A DNA stretch of 64,000 nt from Glandiceps talaboti (GCF_964340395.1 NC_135564.1:8023361-8087360), one strand, 5' to 3'. Numbered from the stretch's first letter, positions 24,973 through 37,330 are shown. A program made the numbers and translations. The notes: generated from the letters alone by a model not told the origin.

Positions 24973-25377
24973 ATAAATGTGGGAAACGGCTTCATGCTTT
25001 AGAATACCATCACAGCATCAGTATAGAGGTCATTGACCGAATGATTGTGACTCGAAATCCCAAACAATGTAATATATATATATATATATTTGGATAATAT
25101 ATGGGTAGATGTTTTGAACTTGAGTTGCATACCAATATTTTGGGGTACCCCACTCCCACCCACCCACCCACACTATAAAGTACAATGAAAGCTTTGTGTA
25201 CCTGCAGTTACATATATAGAGGATCTCCATATCAATCAGGACATGTATTATTCTACCAACATACCATGCATACATACATGCATAGATTCTACATGAAATT
25301 ATATAATGTACTAGTAATATAATGAAATTACAATGCTGAGAGATCAGGGTAAGTAGAAAATGGCTGAGTCACAATTC

Positions 25378-25572
25378 TCAGGTACCTGAAATAGAAGTTC
25401 TAGGTGCATCATGAACATTGCAAACATTCAATTTCTGGGTCAACACCATAACTTCTGCTCCACATGCTTCACATGAATACTATAGGCACACATGAAAATA
25501 AGTCAACCTCCTTCCTTCTTGTTCTATTTTGATCCTCTAGCGTGAGGTAAAACTGCTATTTCAGGTACCTGG
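25378..25572. mobile_element. MITE-like element with TIR AGGTACCTGAAATAGAAGTT
   Basis: The left end AGGTACCTGAAATAGAAGTT (25380-25399) and the right end AACTGCTATTTCAGGTACCT (25551-25570) are inverted partners at 19 of 20 positions. The length is about 195 bp with no coding capacity. A partial second copy lies at 40801-40890. Confidence 0.72.
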
Positions 25573-27654
25573 GTGCCACGGTGGAAATCAGTGAATTTAT
25601 TGTCCACATTTTGTATCAATAGAATATAATACAGTGATCTATAAAATTCCTGAATCAAATATTGACATGCCTCTGTGGAGATAACTTGAATAAAAAAATC
25701 TGCAAATACTAAATATGTACAAAATTCAAAGGGAGTCCTAACTAAGAGTGAAGTCATTTTGGGGTTTGGGTTTTTGCCTGTTCCTTTGTGGAGAACCAAA
25801 ATCCCCACATGACCACTCCAGGCTAAAGCAAACATAGAAAAGTAATATGCATTGTGAGCACTTGATTTTAGTAACTATACACTGGCTTGGACATAAAACA
25901 ACAAAACATCTAAAAACCATGTGTATTCTGACTACACAAGGAAATTAGTAACATGTGAGATTTTAATAACTAACACTATTATCAGCTAGTAAAAGCGAAG
26001 GAACCAGTAGCAAATAGTTATATATCGTGCTTAGTCAACAATTTGTGTCTTTTCCTTTGATGTAGACCAGACAGTTTTGTGAACAAATCCATTAGTAAAA
26101 TGTCAACTCTCAAACTGTGTTACATGAGTAAATGTTCTTATGCACATAATCAAAAAACTATCCAGTCCTTTCGGAGGGGTCATGACTTCCAGGGGCTGAT
26201 GGACTCCTAATGCATTGGAGAGGGGGTCATGACTCCCCAGAGCTTATCAAACAATTTCTTATCTTCTAATTGTCTCTCACTGCAAATAATACCACAACAA
26301 TTTGGAGATGAAATGGTGGGTTTATCTGAAGATCAGAATAATGAGAGATATGTCACCACCTGTCAGTTAATCAGATGTACAGCAAAGGGTTTGTAGTATA
26401 TAGTACAGTATATTGTATTTGACACAAAACTACAGATGAAATACACATAATCTTGAGCCTCCCCCCCCCCCAAAAAAAAAGAAGAAGACACACACAACAA
26501 GATAAACACAAAGACTAATAATAAATATGATAATTAAGATACACAATAGCCAAATTATTCCCCCCCCCCCCCCCAGTTTGTTAAACATATCATAGTGTAT
26601 ACTTAAGATACCCATGTACCAGACTATGTCAACAGACCAATCCTATCTGTCAACACTGTAGGCTGCCTACTGACTCCTGTAACTAGAGCCTGGGTGAGAA
26701 ATACCTGCTATGAAACAAACATGTAAACAGACTTCAGTCAACATAGCAGACAGTTACCTGGTGTATGTCAATAAACACAGTGACATGTTAAAATACAGTA
26801 TATAAATACTAGACTGTATTACAGTCATGGTTCATAGTTAACTGGTGCCTGTTGTCTGGACCAGACAAGGTTTACTGTTTACTAACCAAGAGAAAGACTA
26901 ATTGCTAGTATCAATTTAAATAACCACAAGGTGTGAATTTACCTTAAATGAGTTTGATTGTACAAGTGTGTTTTTCTCAACTGTCAGCTGTTTATTGAGT
27001 GAAAGTGATAAAGTGGAAATTGTCAACTTTGGTAAAGGGACATTGTCAGCAGCAAATTAAGCTTTTTGGTGCAATATATTACATTGTAAACACTATCATG
27101 TGTTTATGCAAATGGTGACAACAGGACTTAAACCCCAATGTTTGAGAGCTATGAGGATTCTTTTGTTCGAAACCAACTTTTTTTTTTTTTAGCTTTGCCA
27201 GACATTCATTTGTCACACTCATATTTTAAGCCTGCTCCCACATCAGTCTTCAATTTCCTTAGAACATTTTGCAGTGATGTAAATATTGTCAGTTTCAATT
27301 TTCGTATGTAGATAGCACATATTGGTAGGGGTGTTGTTTTGTCTGTTCAATCAATTGTTAACATGTGTGAAATGCCAGGTATCCCCAGCGGTGGTTTTAA
27401 GGATTATTATGAAAACACATCATCCAAAGATAATCTTTAATTAATTGTAATTTGTTAATCTAGCACTGGGTATAAGTTTTCTCATTACAAAGTCTGATAG
27501 GAGTATTTGATACCCCCAGTGAGTCTATTCATTTTGATCGGCTAATCTGATTGGCTTGTCCATCACTTTAATTATCTCCACTTTGACTTGAGGCATTGTT
27601 CTGTCTTAGACTTGTCAAGTCTGATTAAATTGGCGATGAGTTGTCATTGAGGGT

Positions 27655-27702
27655 TGGAGAGGGACGGTGGGGGTGGGAGTGGGGGTGGGGGGTGGGGTTG
27701 GT
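27655..27702 (+). repeat. G-rich quadruplex-type tract
   Basis: There are more than six runs of three to six G separated by one to four bases (GGGTGGGAGTGGGGGTGGGG). Similar tracts occur at 6258-6302, 34354-34418 and 34568-34600. Confidence 0.8.
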
Positions 27703-27889
27703 GGTGATAGTGAAAGGGTCCTTCATTAATTGATATGTCACTATGTTAATTAAGGGCAATATTCAGGTAGTATGCAAAATATATCTTGTTTCCCTGGTGA
27801 CAGTGGTCACGTTACTGGTGTTCCCAATCAAAGTAACTGATACATGTACATTGTTTGTGAAACTATCTGTCAGTGGTACTTTATTTGAG

Positions 27890-28330
27890 ATGGTGTGTTA
27901 GGGAATAGTTCTTAGATGGGAAGATAGGATGGGGATGGTGTAGGGCAGTTGGTCGGGATGGAAAAACAGGTTGCCCTTGGGGTGTTGTTGGACAGTTAAC
28001 TTGGATTGAAAGAGGGGTGAGGGCAGTTGTTATCTTGAATGGGATGTTGTACGGAACAGTTAAAACTTGGATGAGAAAAAGCATTGGAGTGGTGTGAGCC
28101 CAGGTGTGAGACAGTTAGCTGGGATGTGAATTTGAGGGGGTTGCCATTGAGGTGTTGTTGGGCAGTTAACTTGGATGGAAAAGGGATGAGGGCTGTATAG
28201 GATCTGGCATATTGAATGAGTGTGGTATGGAACAGTTGTATCAGATGAGAAGCAAGAGTTGAAGTGGTGTGGGAACATTTAGCTTGGATGAAACAGTGAT
28301 TAGGGAGGTGTGGGGCAGTTGGCTTTAATA
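27890..28330 (+). repeat. degenerate repeat with GGGCAGTTAACTTGGATG
   Basis: The words GGTGTTGTTGGGCAGTTAAC, TTGGATGGAAAAGGGATGAG and GTGTGGGGCAGTTGG recur through 440 bp with changing spacing. Several Pro/Thr/Ser-rich open frames on the minus strand come from this strand bias and are not credible proteins. Confidence 0.7.
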
Positions 28331-28444
28331 CAACAGACAAAGTACCTCCAAAGATGTTACATGGCAGTGAACAATCAACCACTTTCAGTAATTCTTTCTC
28401 TTTTCCTTCTCATAGTAAAAGTGTCAAGTATTTATATATATATT

Positions 28445-28605
28445 TAGTCTGGATGCCAACGTGGTATCGAATCATCTCTAACCCCCCCCCCCCCCCCCCC
28501 CCCCCCCCTTCGTATTAAAAGAGAGATCGTGAGATTCAGTGAAGGATAACACTTAGTCAAGTTCCTATATACGGTATCGTTACAGACCATGTTGGCATCC
28601 AGAAT
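28445..28605. mobile_element. TCTGGATGCCAAC element, palindromic copy with poly(C)
   Basis: The left end TAGTCTGGATGCCAACGTGG and the right end CCATGTTGGCATCCAGAATA are inverted partners. A poly(C) run of about 28 lies between. Related single-ended copies are listed separately. The length is about 161 bp with no coding capacity. Confidence 0.65.
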
Positions 28606-29417
28606 AGATAGCAATAGACTAATGTTTATTTTAAGTTCCGCAATTCAAACTTGAACATGTTTTGATAATAAGAGACTGTGGAATATTACACAGACAGGTA
28701 GGCAGACTATGAACAGTTTATGTAAAGTTCCAATACAGAGATAGGATTTTGTTTAATCGAAGTTCAAATTAATATCCTGTGTTTCACACAGTTGTATAAA
28801 TAGTAGATAATACATATTTAGTGTATCATAATCCGATAAATCTTTGGGATTAATCAAACTGTTCAACTTGTTTTTTTTTTTATCTCAAATGTAATGAAAT
28901 GGCTCTTTTTTTTATCAAACCTTCTGACTATAAGTACAGTATCTCGTTCTGAACTTCCCAACCAAGTTTCTCACTTCGCAGCACCCCAATGCACATCGGA
29001 GACTTGGTGTTTATCCCAAGTTGTCGCCATTGGATAAATAGACTCTGTAGATATATCTATTAATCAACCAATTAAGGGGAGATAAAGTAGAGCAGAGAGA
29101 AGACAATTGTTTTTGTGCCCCTAGTTACTTTGTAACAAGTAGTCAACTTTGGTCTTATTACCAGAGATAATGACAAGATTCATAAACTCTTGTCAGATTA
29201 GAATTAGGAAATAAAGAATCTCAGCAAGGGGTATGTACTTTATTTGCTGATGGCTTTACCAAAGCTTTGATGTTTGGTAGGAGTTATCTAGAGGACAAGA
29301 TAGAACTTTTGTAAAGCTTTGTATTCCTATAGACATAGGTAAATCTGTTTTGAAAAGTTTATCGCACCAATATCACTGTAGTTGGACTGATACTTATTTG
29401 TACTACGAATAAATCTT

Positions 29418-29510
29418 TAGCCTGGATGCCAACTTATTGAATCATCATAAAGAGAGATCTTTAAAGAACCGATTAAGGATTAGGAGTAGTGCTCTAGGAG
29501 CACTAGAATA
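29418..29510 (+). repeat. TCTGGATGCCAAC element copy
   Basis: The copy begins TAGCCTGGATGCCAACTTAT and continues GAATCATCATAAAGAGAGAT, matching the body of the copy at 28445. It ends near a short GTGCTCTAGGAGCAC palindrome. Confidence 0.5.
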
Positions 29511-30394
29511 GCAAATTTTTGTCTCTGAACCATCGTCCCAAACTTTCCATGCCAAAGTTCCATTCAACTCTTTGCCAAATGAGTTCAGAAATACAATGCA
29601 CATGCTTTAATTGGATGACTCAACTTGAGAAAAAAATTCATTGAAGACGGCCCCTCCCTCCTACTTCCAATGTCAAAAAAACAGGATAACTCCCCTACCA
29701 ATCCACAAACCCCCTCCCCCCTGTTGGTGATGATAGTACAAACAGTATTGCAGTCTGGTACGTGAGGATTGATGCCAAAAATACTTTAATTTCACTGTGA
29801 CATTGTACATGAACATTATATAATACCATGGAGTAATCATACTGACAGTATAATTACTCCAAGGTAATACATAATCTAAACTTGACACAGGTGTTCCCCA
29901 AGTTTAAACTAATATTGGAACTGAAATTCTTTCTTTTGTGTGTTTATTTGATGTTTAGGATATTGACACATATGGTTTGGATTTGAGTTGATGGTGAGAT
30001 GAGGTCATTAACCATTGCCTAGATACTTAGTGCAAATTTGATATATATAAACACTGGATACATATTTGGACTTTTAAGATCAAAGATTGAGTCTACGTAA
30101 TGTTAAGTTTTGAAGTTCATGGAGAGGTGAAAGGTCATGGAGAGTTTTAAATTGATAGGTTTTGAAATGATGGTCTATCTCTACTCTCTAGATTTGTAAC
30201 TCTTGTGGGGGAGGCAGGTGGGAGGCAAAGGTGTGTGTGTGTGTGTGGGGGGGGGGGGGGGCAAGGGGAGAGGGGTAGTCCCGTAGAAAGGTATATGAGA
30301 ATGTGCTGCCCAAATGGGTCACTTTTTACTGAAAAAAATGCCTAAAACATGGATTTACTTTTCATCTGAAAATTCCTGTCTTCCATAGTAGAAT

Positions 30395-30485
30395 TAGTAT
30401 GGATGCCAACACGGTCTCTAAGTTACCCTGACTGAAAGAGAAATTTAAAAGACTCCACAAAGGAAAGAACTAGTCTAGACTAATT
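30395..30485 (+). repeat. TCTGGATGCCAAC element copy
   Basis: The copy begins TAGTATGGATGCCAACACGG and continues TCTCTAAGTTACCCTGACTG. The right end is near AACTAGTCTAGACTA. Orientation is the same as its neighbours. Confidence 0.5.
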
Positions 30486-31148
30486 TAGAACGTATGTTTC
30501 TAAAGTCTGTGTATTTACCTATGGGAGCTCAACTGACAGTCACCTATTTGATCTACCAAGCTGATGAGCATTTTTGGTTATAACAGTCACCCAGTTTATA
30601 ACTATAGTATTACTGTATCATTGATGTACAGTCTATCAACAGAAATAAATTCCAACAACTGTGTTATTTCGTAATCTGTAAATATTTGAAGAGATGTGCA
30701 CTTAGCTGACAGCATGGTAATCTCTGTCTTTTCAAAGTGATGTCTGTTTTCCATTATAATCTACTTTGACACTCAGCTTAGAGACATACCTAGATTCTTG
30801 GCACAAGATTGAACCAAGAAAACATCTCATTAGTCATTATATGCCAGTTTTTGCTTGTCTTGTATAAGGACATGACAATGTCTGTATTAAACGGAAGGAA
30901 AATTTTGTTCCCTGGTACACTGAAGCAATTCTTAGCAAATGTTTATAATCATGATAATGTAGATGGATCGATATAGTGAGTGAGAAAGCTAGATTTAATG
31001 TGTGGTAATTGGCTACCAAGAGAGTGGGCGTGGCTCATGATTTGCATATTGCAATATGAAGTTCTTCATATGTTTCTGATTGGTTGAAGTCCTTGGGCAA
31101 CATGTGAGCCACTCTTGCGCCCAATGGTTCACCCAGGCTTATAAATGG

Positions 31149-31232
31149 TAGTCTCGGTGCCAATGTGATATCGAATCATCTCTTATTAAACTCCCAAAGA
31201 TTCGATGAAGGAATATAGTACTAGACTATATA
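31149..31232 (+). repeat. TCTGGATGCCAAC element copy
   Basis: The copy begins TAGTCTCGGTGCCAATGTGA and continues TATCGAATCATCTCTTATTA, close to the body of the copy at 28445. It ends near AGTACTAGACTA. Confidence 0.5.
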
Positions 31233-31967
31233 AATGGGTACCTAGAATGATGTAGTTTGTTTAATATGTGATTGAGAAAAATCCAATTGGAACTAACTTA
31301 TTCTCTTAAAACCTAGCAAGAAGCCAGCTCGTATTTACGTGAATGTTTCATGTACTTGAGACCATGTACTGATTTCTGTATCAATTCTTGGATATTAAAA
31401 TGGCATGTATTGTCCTAGCCATGATGTCATAACACATAATTTAAGGCGTCCTGACACTAAAATTACATGATGTTGATTGTTGTCTTTAGATTGTGCAGTG
31501 TTATCCTACCGCTTACAGTCTCTGTTTCCATATACAAGTGATATATAAAAGACAATGTGACTTTAAAAGTCAGAAAGGAGAAAAGCCTCAAGAGAAATGT
31601 TTCCCCAACCTCCAAATGTAGAGAATGTACGGGGATGAAAGATAGTCTAAATAATTCATTGTGACAGGTCTTTTTCAAATGCTTTTGATCCCAGACCTAT
31701 AAACTTTATTCCCATTAAGCTATGTGAGTTACAACTGAGCACCAGAGAGTATGTCATGTCAACAGAACATTTATAGTGAATTGTGATTCATCGTACTTAT
31801 ACCATACATAATTTATTCTCTGGTTGTTTTACGTCACGATGGTACATCTACGTTATTGGTTTTGCTGTGTTTGAAATATTAATCGAAATAATCAGAATTT
31901 CCAATTTTCCACATATTTAGCCCCAACGGACATTGCCTAGAGGGGCTATACATTGGGTTTCATCCAT

Positions 31968-32252
31968 CAGGGGTTGAAATTAACAGTAGTCCCGTGCCCA
32001 CAGACTACCAATTCTTGACATGGGGCTACCATAGTTTGTAGCTGGTAGCACACTCAGGCTACCACTGATTATGTGATGAAAATGGAAGATTTATGGACAT
32101 GAAAGTATTTTAATAACATACATATTTCCAATAGAGGAAATCTGTTTTCAGTTCAGGAATATGGGACTACAGGTCACAGTGCTTGGGCTACCAATTTCTG
32201 AAATTGGTAGCCCACTAGGACTAACAAAGAAAAAAGTTAATTTCAAGCCCAG
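31968..32252. mobile_element. hAT-like MITE with TIR CAGGGGTTGAAATTAAC
   Basis: The left end CAGGGGTTGAAATTAAC (31968-31984) and the right end GTTAATTTCAAGCCCAG (32236-32252) are inverted partners. CAGGG...GAAATTAAC ends recall hAT-type ends, though I could not find a clean 8-bp target duplication. An internal hairpin at 32185-32213 has perfect 13-bp arms (GGGCTACCAATTT / AAATTGGTAGCCC). The length is about 285 bp. Confidence 0.65.
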
Positions 32253-33551
32253 GTCCATACATCTGTCCCTCCATGCATGCTTTCACCCTCATATCTTGCA
32301 TGTACCAACTAACTTCAATCAAATTTGGAACAAAGGTAACATACTATGTGAGACATGTGCAAGTCACTTTGATTTGCGCCATATTTTTGTAAAATTTCAT
32401 AATTTGCGATATCATAACCTGTGATCGTAACCTTCATTTCCAAGGTCAAACTTAAACTTACAGAATAACTTAGCCATACAAGAAACCAGTTTGGGGGGGG
32501 CTATGTCTTGTATGAAGACTTGTTTAAATAATGCTTGATGAGGCATAATGACATTATTCCTTAATATTTTTATTCATTCTGATAGAAAATATTTGTAACT
32601 TTTCTTTTAAGTAAAATGAAGTGAAAATGAATGCTTCTTGAACTATAAAATGTAGAAAAGATGTATGAAATGCTTGCTTCCATTACACTTTTCCAAAACA
32701 TCCGATATTTACTGGTTTTGAGGACTAAGTTTACATTTTCAATTCATTGATTTGACCATATGTATAACGTCTCACTTTAATTGAGTGAATTAAGAGGTAC
32801 GTCAACTGAATTGAATCTATGCCAATGGCACTAATGTACGGGAACTTTTCAATATATTATAAGTGCTGACAACGTTTCTACTATACAATACTATAACGAG
32901 AGGCTAATATTTTGACAGAACTTTCTACTGGGTTCATGCCTTATGGATTACCTTTGCCCTGTCAGACCACCAGAGTTGATAACAAGGTATTCGCAGCAAG
33001 AAATCTTACATGTAAAGGGGAGATATGTACATTACATAGTACTTTGTGTAGGACCTAACTAAATTTTTTGCATCAAACAGATCACAAAGAAGTATACAAA
33101 ATAGGGAACTTTTTCATAACTATGTTACATCCTTAGAGAAGAGATGAAATAAATGAACTTATTTCTAAACAGATTCCATTATCAAATCCACAAGTGTTCA
33201 GCTGTCGTCATGGTAACTGTTATTGCCAACCAAACTTCTGCAGAAAGTGCTGCAAACTTTAATATGTATTCCAGTTTAGAGGAATTTTTCCAGTTGAAGG
33301 GATCACAATATTACTTAATAGTCTGCACAATCCGTTATTGTTTCGGTGCCATGTTGTGAGTAATCATATAAGTCAACCAATGACTGGACCTGTCAGAGTC
33401 AGTCTTACTATACCGAGAAAGTTCGACCATTGTCAATTTGTGTATATACATGTGGTGGAGATATAGAGTGTTGAAAACAAGCCTGCACACATATAGTTCT
33501 AACCTAGACTTTGTGTGAATTCCAGCAATCTATGTTAGGACACCTTTAGCT

Positions 33552-33642
33552 TAGTCTGGATGCCAATGTTGTCTGTAACTAAACCCAGTGAGTGGAGGTG
33601 TAAATCATAAGAACACTCTTCAGGGACTTAGACTACCTTTAG
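33552..33642 (+). repeat. TCTGGATGCCAAC element copy
   Basis: The copy begins TAGTCTGGATGCCAATGTTG and ends near CAGGGACTTAGACTAC. A weaker relative without the clear left end is present around 35235-35310 (TTGAATCGTAGAGAGAGATC). Confidence 0.5.
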
Positions 33643-33670
33643 CTGTACAGAATAATAATTATATGTATCC

Positions 33671-33775
33671 CCTATACTGTAAATGAAGCTCTTGGTACAT
33701 AGTCTCCAGGTACAGTATGTCAGCAGCATGAAGCTCTTGGTATATAGTCTCCAGGTACAGTATGTCAGCAGCAGC
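33671..33775 (+). repeat. 45-bp direct repeat, two copies
   Basis: ATGAAGCTCTTGGTAYATAG followed by TCTCCAGGTACAGTATGTC occurs twice with a single difference. Confidence 0.85.
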
Positions 33776-33923
33776 CAAGAATTTTTTAAATGGCACAGTA
33801 CATACGTCATCGATTGCAGTGCTAGTGAAATGTGAACCCTACTTTATTTCTAGAGTGCCAGGTGATAGGAGTTTAAAACACTTGTTGATGCAGGATCATT
33901 TCAAGCTTCAAGTAATGGGTATG

Positions 33924-33962
33924 TGACCTCACGGTGACCTTGCGGTGACCTCACAGTGACCT
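33924..33962 (-). promoter_or_regulatory. four AGGTCA half-sites as a DR5 array
   Basis: On the minus strand, four perfect AGGTCA half-sites lie at an exact 11-bp period, that is, direct repeats with 5-bp spacers (CTGTG, CCGCA, CCGTG). DR5 of AGGTCA is the classic RAR/RXR-type element. Binding and function are inference. Confidence 0.5.
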
Positions 33963-34353
33963 TACTTAGGTTACATCAAGGCAGTTATCAAGTAATGAAC
34001 GCTAGTCCAAATACACACACCATGCTAATGATACTTTCTATTTATTTTGGTTACCATGGAAAGCACTCATTACTTAGTATTGTTTATTGATGTATACTTG
34101 TTAAAGCAGTGATTGAAGTGGTGTCAGGGGGAGGGATATCACCTTGGGATTTTTTTACACATTCACATTGGTAGATTTCTATATAGTTTAGTGCAATGGT
34201 TGTAGAATTTCAGGCAGGTTGTTCACTACTTTGTCCCACTATGTCAAACCTATTGTAAACATGTTTATTTTGATGCATGAAGAAATTGTCGGAACGCCAT
34301 TATAGGATGTGTCCAATGCAATGCACTTTGATTTTATGATTTAGCAGATAGTG

Positions 34354-34600
34354 CAGGGGGAGTGGGGTGTGGGGATGGGTGGGGGGGGGGGTGTGTGTGT
34401 GGGATGGGGGGTGTGGGGTTGATGGAGGAATTAGACAGTACTTGTAAATTAACTCATCTGGTGGGCCTGTGGTTTTCACTACAGTTGTTGTCATCTTTCA
34501 CAACAGCTGAATATAGGAATATGCATCCATATTGTAAGTATGTAAAGTATCTCAGCGGGAGTTATTTCCGGGGTGGGGGTGGGGGGTGGGTGGGTGGTCA
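34354..34600 (+). repeat. two G-rich tracts flanking about 150 bp of ordinary sequence
   Basis: The tracts at 34354-34418 and 34568-34600 are GGGT/GGGTG repeats. The Gly-rich and Pro-rich frames across them are by-products. Confidence 0.75.
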
Positions 34601-35039
34601 GTTTTGCACATATTCATAAATAAATCCAATGTTGAAATATGTAGGGATACAGTATTACTTGTAATGCAGTACAGCCAATCTGTTGTGTATTAGAATACAT
34701 GTATGCATAAACATTAGACAGTTCTGTAGATGTGTGTATGTCAGTGATTCTCAGCCTTATAATCTGGCCTAGAATGCAGTCATGTGGGATTTTGCCACCA
34801 CCATCCCCTTACCGTGCGTGGCTGTTCTCTAGCGGCCATTTACTTTAATTCGAACTAAGGCCACTAAATTTTTCCCATAATGAGATGATGTCAATCACAT
34901 GAATAGAACCAACTTATGGTGGGCTCACTTATACAATGTAAATATGATTTAATTAAAACCAATCTCAGTGGATTATGATTAGCCAATCACAAAAAACAAA
35001 CAAATTTCATGTTGGACATCGAAGTTGGCTTTAGATGTC

Positions 35040-35120
35040 ACCTTGGGAAATCGTAATCAAATTTTTAGTTTGAATATTTCCATTATAGCAAAAGGCCAGG
35101 CGTGGTAGTGGAATGGCGTG
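35040..35120 (+). repeat. single copy of the AAATGCCAGGCGTGGTAGGG family
   Basis: GGGAAATCGTAATCAAATTT, TTAGTTTGAATATTTCCATT and ATAGCAAAAGGCCAGGCGTG match the start of the tandem block at 43395. This is a solo relative of that array. Confidence 0.55.
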
Positions 35121-35602
35121 AGCAAACATCTTCAGGTCTTCCCTTGAAATGGTATCTAAATGGAATGTAATCTCTCTATAAAGCAAACTCTCTGAAGTAA
35201 GGCAGAAATAGAAATAAAATTGTAACCATCTTAGTTAGGCGGTATTGAATGTGGTGTATTGAATCGTAGAGAGAGATCTTGAGATTTGATACACGGATAG
35301 CGCTAAAACTACTTATTTTCAGACAATGTGTCGATCAGTGTGAGAGGATATAAAATTAGCATTTATCAAATTTTATTCTTGACATAACCTATGACATGTA
35401 CAAAATAGAACAAGCTATCAATACAGATAAGACTGGATGACTGATATAAAGTTAATGTCTAGAGTCTATGGTATGTTCATTGTCATCAGACAGTCTACTT
35501 CTGTGCAGGTCAAAACCAAAAATGGTAAAAACCAAAAATCTTAGTACATGTAGTCTGATACAGCTGTCAAACTTTTAGTGTTATTTTTTCTCTTCTCACA
35601 TT

Positions 35603-35603
<1 letters not shown>

Positions 35604-35646
<43 letters not shown>
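35604..35646. repeat. poly(T) run
   Basis: About 43 T, followed by T-rich sequence to 35700. It could be a degraded poly(A) tail of a minus-strand retrocopy, but nothing recognisable adjoins it. Confidence 0.95.
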
Positions 35647-35654
<8 letters not shown>

Positions 35655-36023
35655 TTTTTTTTCATTTTTTCATTTTTTCACATTCTCACATTTTTTCTGT
35701 TCTCTTGTACACTTTTGTTAGTCCTGTGTTTTTGCTTTGTTTTGTATCTTCTTTGCTTTTGTAAATAAATAAATTTGTGAAATATAAAATTTTTAAATTT
35801 TTTAAAATAAGTTTTGAAATTTGATCGTAACCGATGAATACATATAAGGTGGGTGGTGATGGTTTTGAACTGATTCAAAGTAAATAAGTTCGAAACTGAT
35901 GCAAGAGCAAATTTAAATGAATCGATTCAAATCCATTGCCCATTTTCGAACCTTTATGATTTAATTAATTCATTTTGAATTGGGTTGGAATCACCTTTGT
36001 CCAGTTGCTGAATAGGCTTTGAC

Positions 36024-36326
36024 TAGATTTAGTGTAGATGCATAAACTCAGATTTAGTATAGATGTATAAACTCAGATTTAGTGTAGATGCATAAACTCA
36101 GATTTAGTGTAGATGCATAAACTCAGATTTAGTGTAGATGCATAAACTCAGATTTAGTGTAGGTGCATAAACTCAGATTTAGTGTAGATGCATAAACTCA
36201 GATTTAGTGTAGATGCATAAACTCAGATTTAGTGTAGATGCATAAACTCAGATTTAGTGTAGATGCATAAACTCAGATTTAGTGTAGATGTATAAACTCA
36301 GATTTAGTGTAGATGCATAAACTCAG
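36024..36326 (+). repeat. 25-bp tandem array, about 12 copies
   Basis: The unit is AGATTTAGTGTAGATGCATA then AACTC. Copies are almost identical (rare T or G changes), so the array is recent. Each unit carries a TGCATA core. Confidence 0.95.
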
Positions 36327-36759
36327 GTAGGACTAGGGCTTAGCTATAATACTTGTTGAATACACATCCTATGTCCTTCAACATCCCAATCTCTTCATGT
36401 GAGTCTTACTTTAAATTCACTAAGCCATTAATCTCTAAGCAGAACAAGATTATGATAATTAAAACTCTATAAACTATAAATATCATTCAGTTTTATCTAC
36501 ATGATAGAAAAAATTAGACAAAATGTTAAGAATACAATCGTATTTTTTACCTTGAATTGTCTGACTGGTAGAAATACTATGATGAGAGGTGATATGATGT
36601 AAGATTCATGGACAGTCAGACTGTGTCACAAAACAACAGAGAACTGGATATAATAGAGTCATAATGATCTGCTGTGTTTACCCTACAGCATAATACTTGC
36701 AATTACACAGACCACTGTTGTACAAGTCACATTGCATTGTATACTCTTGAATGCATGAA

Positions 36760-37330
36760 TAGTTCATAGCATGCACAGATACTTGCCATGTTCAGTATCT
36801 CACACACTCTTGCTTCCAGAGCTAAAGTATTGTCAAACCTAACAGCCAGCCACCATTAATTTGTGGTAGCCCATAACTAGCTAGCCCAGATAGTTGCCAT
36901 GTTCATTATCACAGACTCTGTCGTTTCCAGAGCTAAAAAGTATTGTCAAACCTTAGCCCCCACATCTGTGGGGTGGCCCTTAACTAGCCCAGATACTTAC
37001 AGTATTTATCACAGACTGCCATTTACAGAGTGTTGTTTCCAGAACTAAAAGTACTAATAGCTACATCTGTGGGGTATCCCATAACTAGCCCAGATACTTG
37101 CCGTGTTCATTATCACAGACTACCATCACAGACTATGTCATTTCCAGAGCTTAAAACAGTATTGTCAAACCTGACTCCTATAGCCTTGTCTATAGGGTAG
37201 CCCATAACTATAGCTCAGATACTTGCAGTGTTCATTATCACAGATGCCGTTTCCAGATTGAGCTAAACAGTGTTTTCAACCTAATTGCTGAATCTATGGG
37301 GTATAACCCAGAGATTTGCCATGACTGCTG
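36760..37330 (+). repeat. degenerate roughly 100-bp tandem repeat, five or six copies
   Basis: The blocks CCCAGATACTTGCCATGTTC, ATTATCACAGACT, TTTCCAGAGCTAAA, GTATTGTCAAACCT and GGGTAGCCCATAACTAG recur in the same order with insertions and losses. Confidence 0.75.

Larger units (their letters stand above)
21119..27654. other. non-coding between listed repeats
   Basis: Outside the octamer array, the 23.8-24.4 kb repeat, the G-rich tract and the MITE at 25378, nothing was recognised. GGGTCATGACT words at 26175-26240 form a small inverted pair. Homopolymer C runs flank 26461-26574. Confidence 0.6.
28606..36023. other. non-coding between listed repeats
   Basis: This stretch is richer in TCTGGATGCCAAC copies than the rest of the window. 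A (GT)n-(G)n run lies at 30227-30261. No coding exon was recognised, including the frame at 33153-33359, which begins after an acceptor-like TTTCTAAACAG but has no family features. Confidence 0.6.

Noticed and set aside
27881-28382. Pro/Ser/Thr-rich open frames on the minus strand
   Set aside because: They arise from strand-biased degenerate repeats with few stops; there is no domain or splice signal.
33153-33359. Possible exon after TTTCTAAACAG
   Set aside because: There is no family resemblance and no convincing donor; the length is expected by chance.
35604-35646. Poly(T) as the tail of a minus-strand processed pseudogene
   Set aside because: No coding remnant or retroelement sequence could be recognised beside it.
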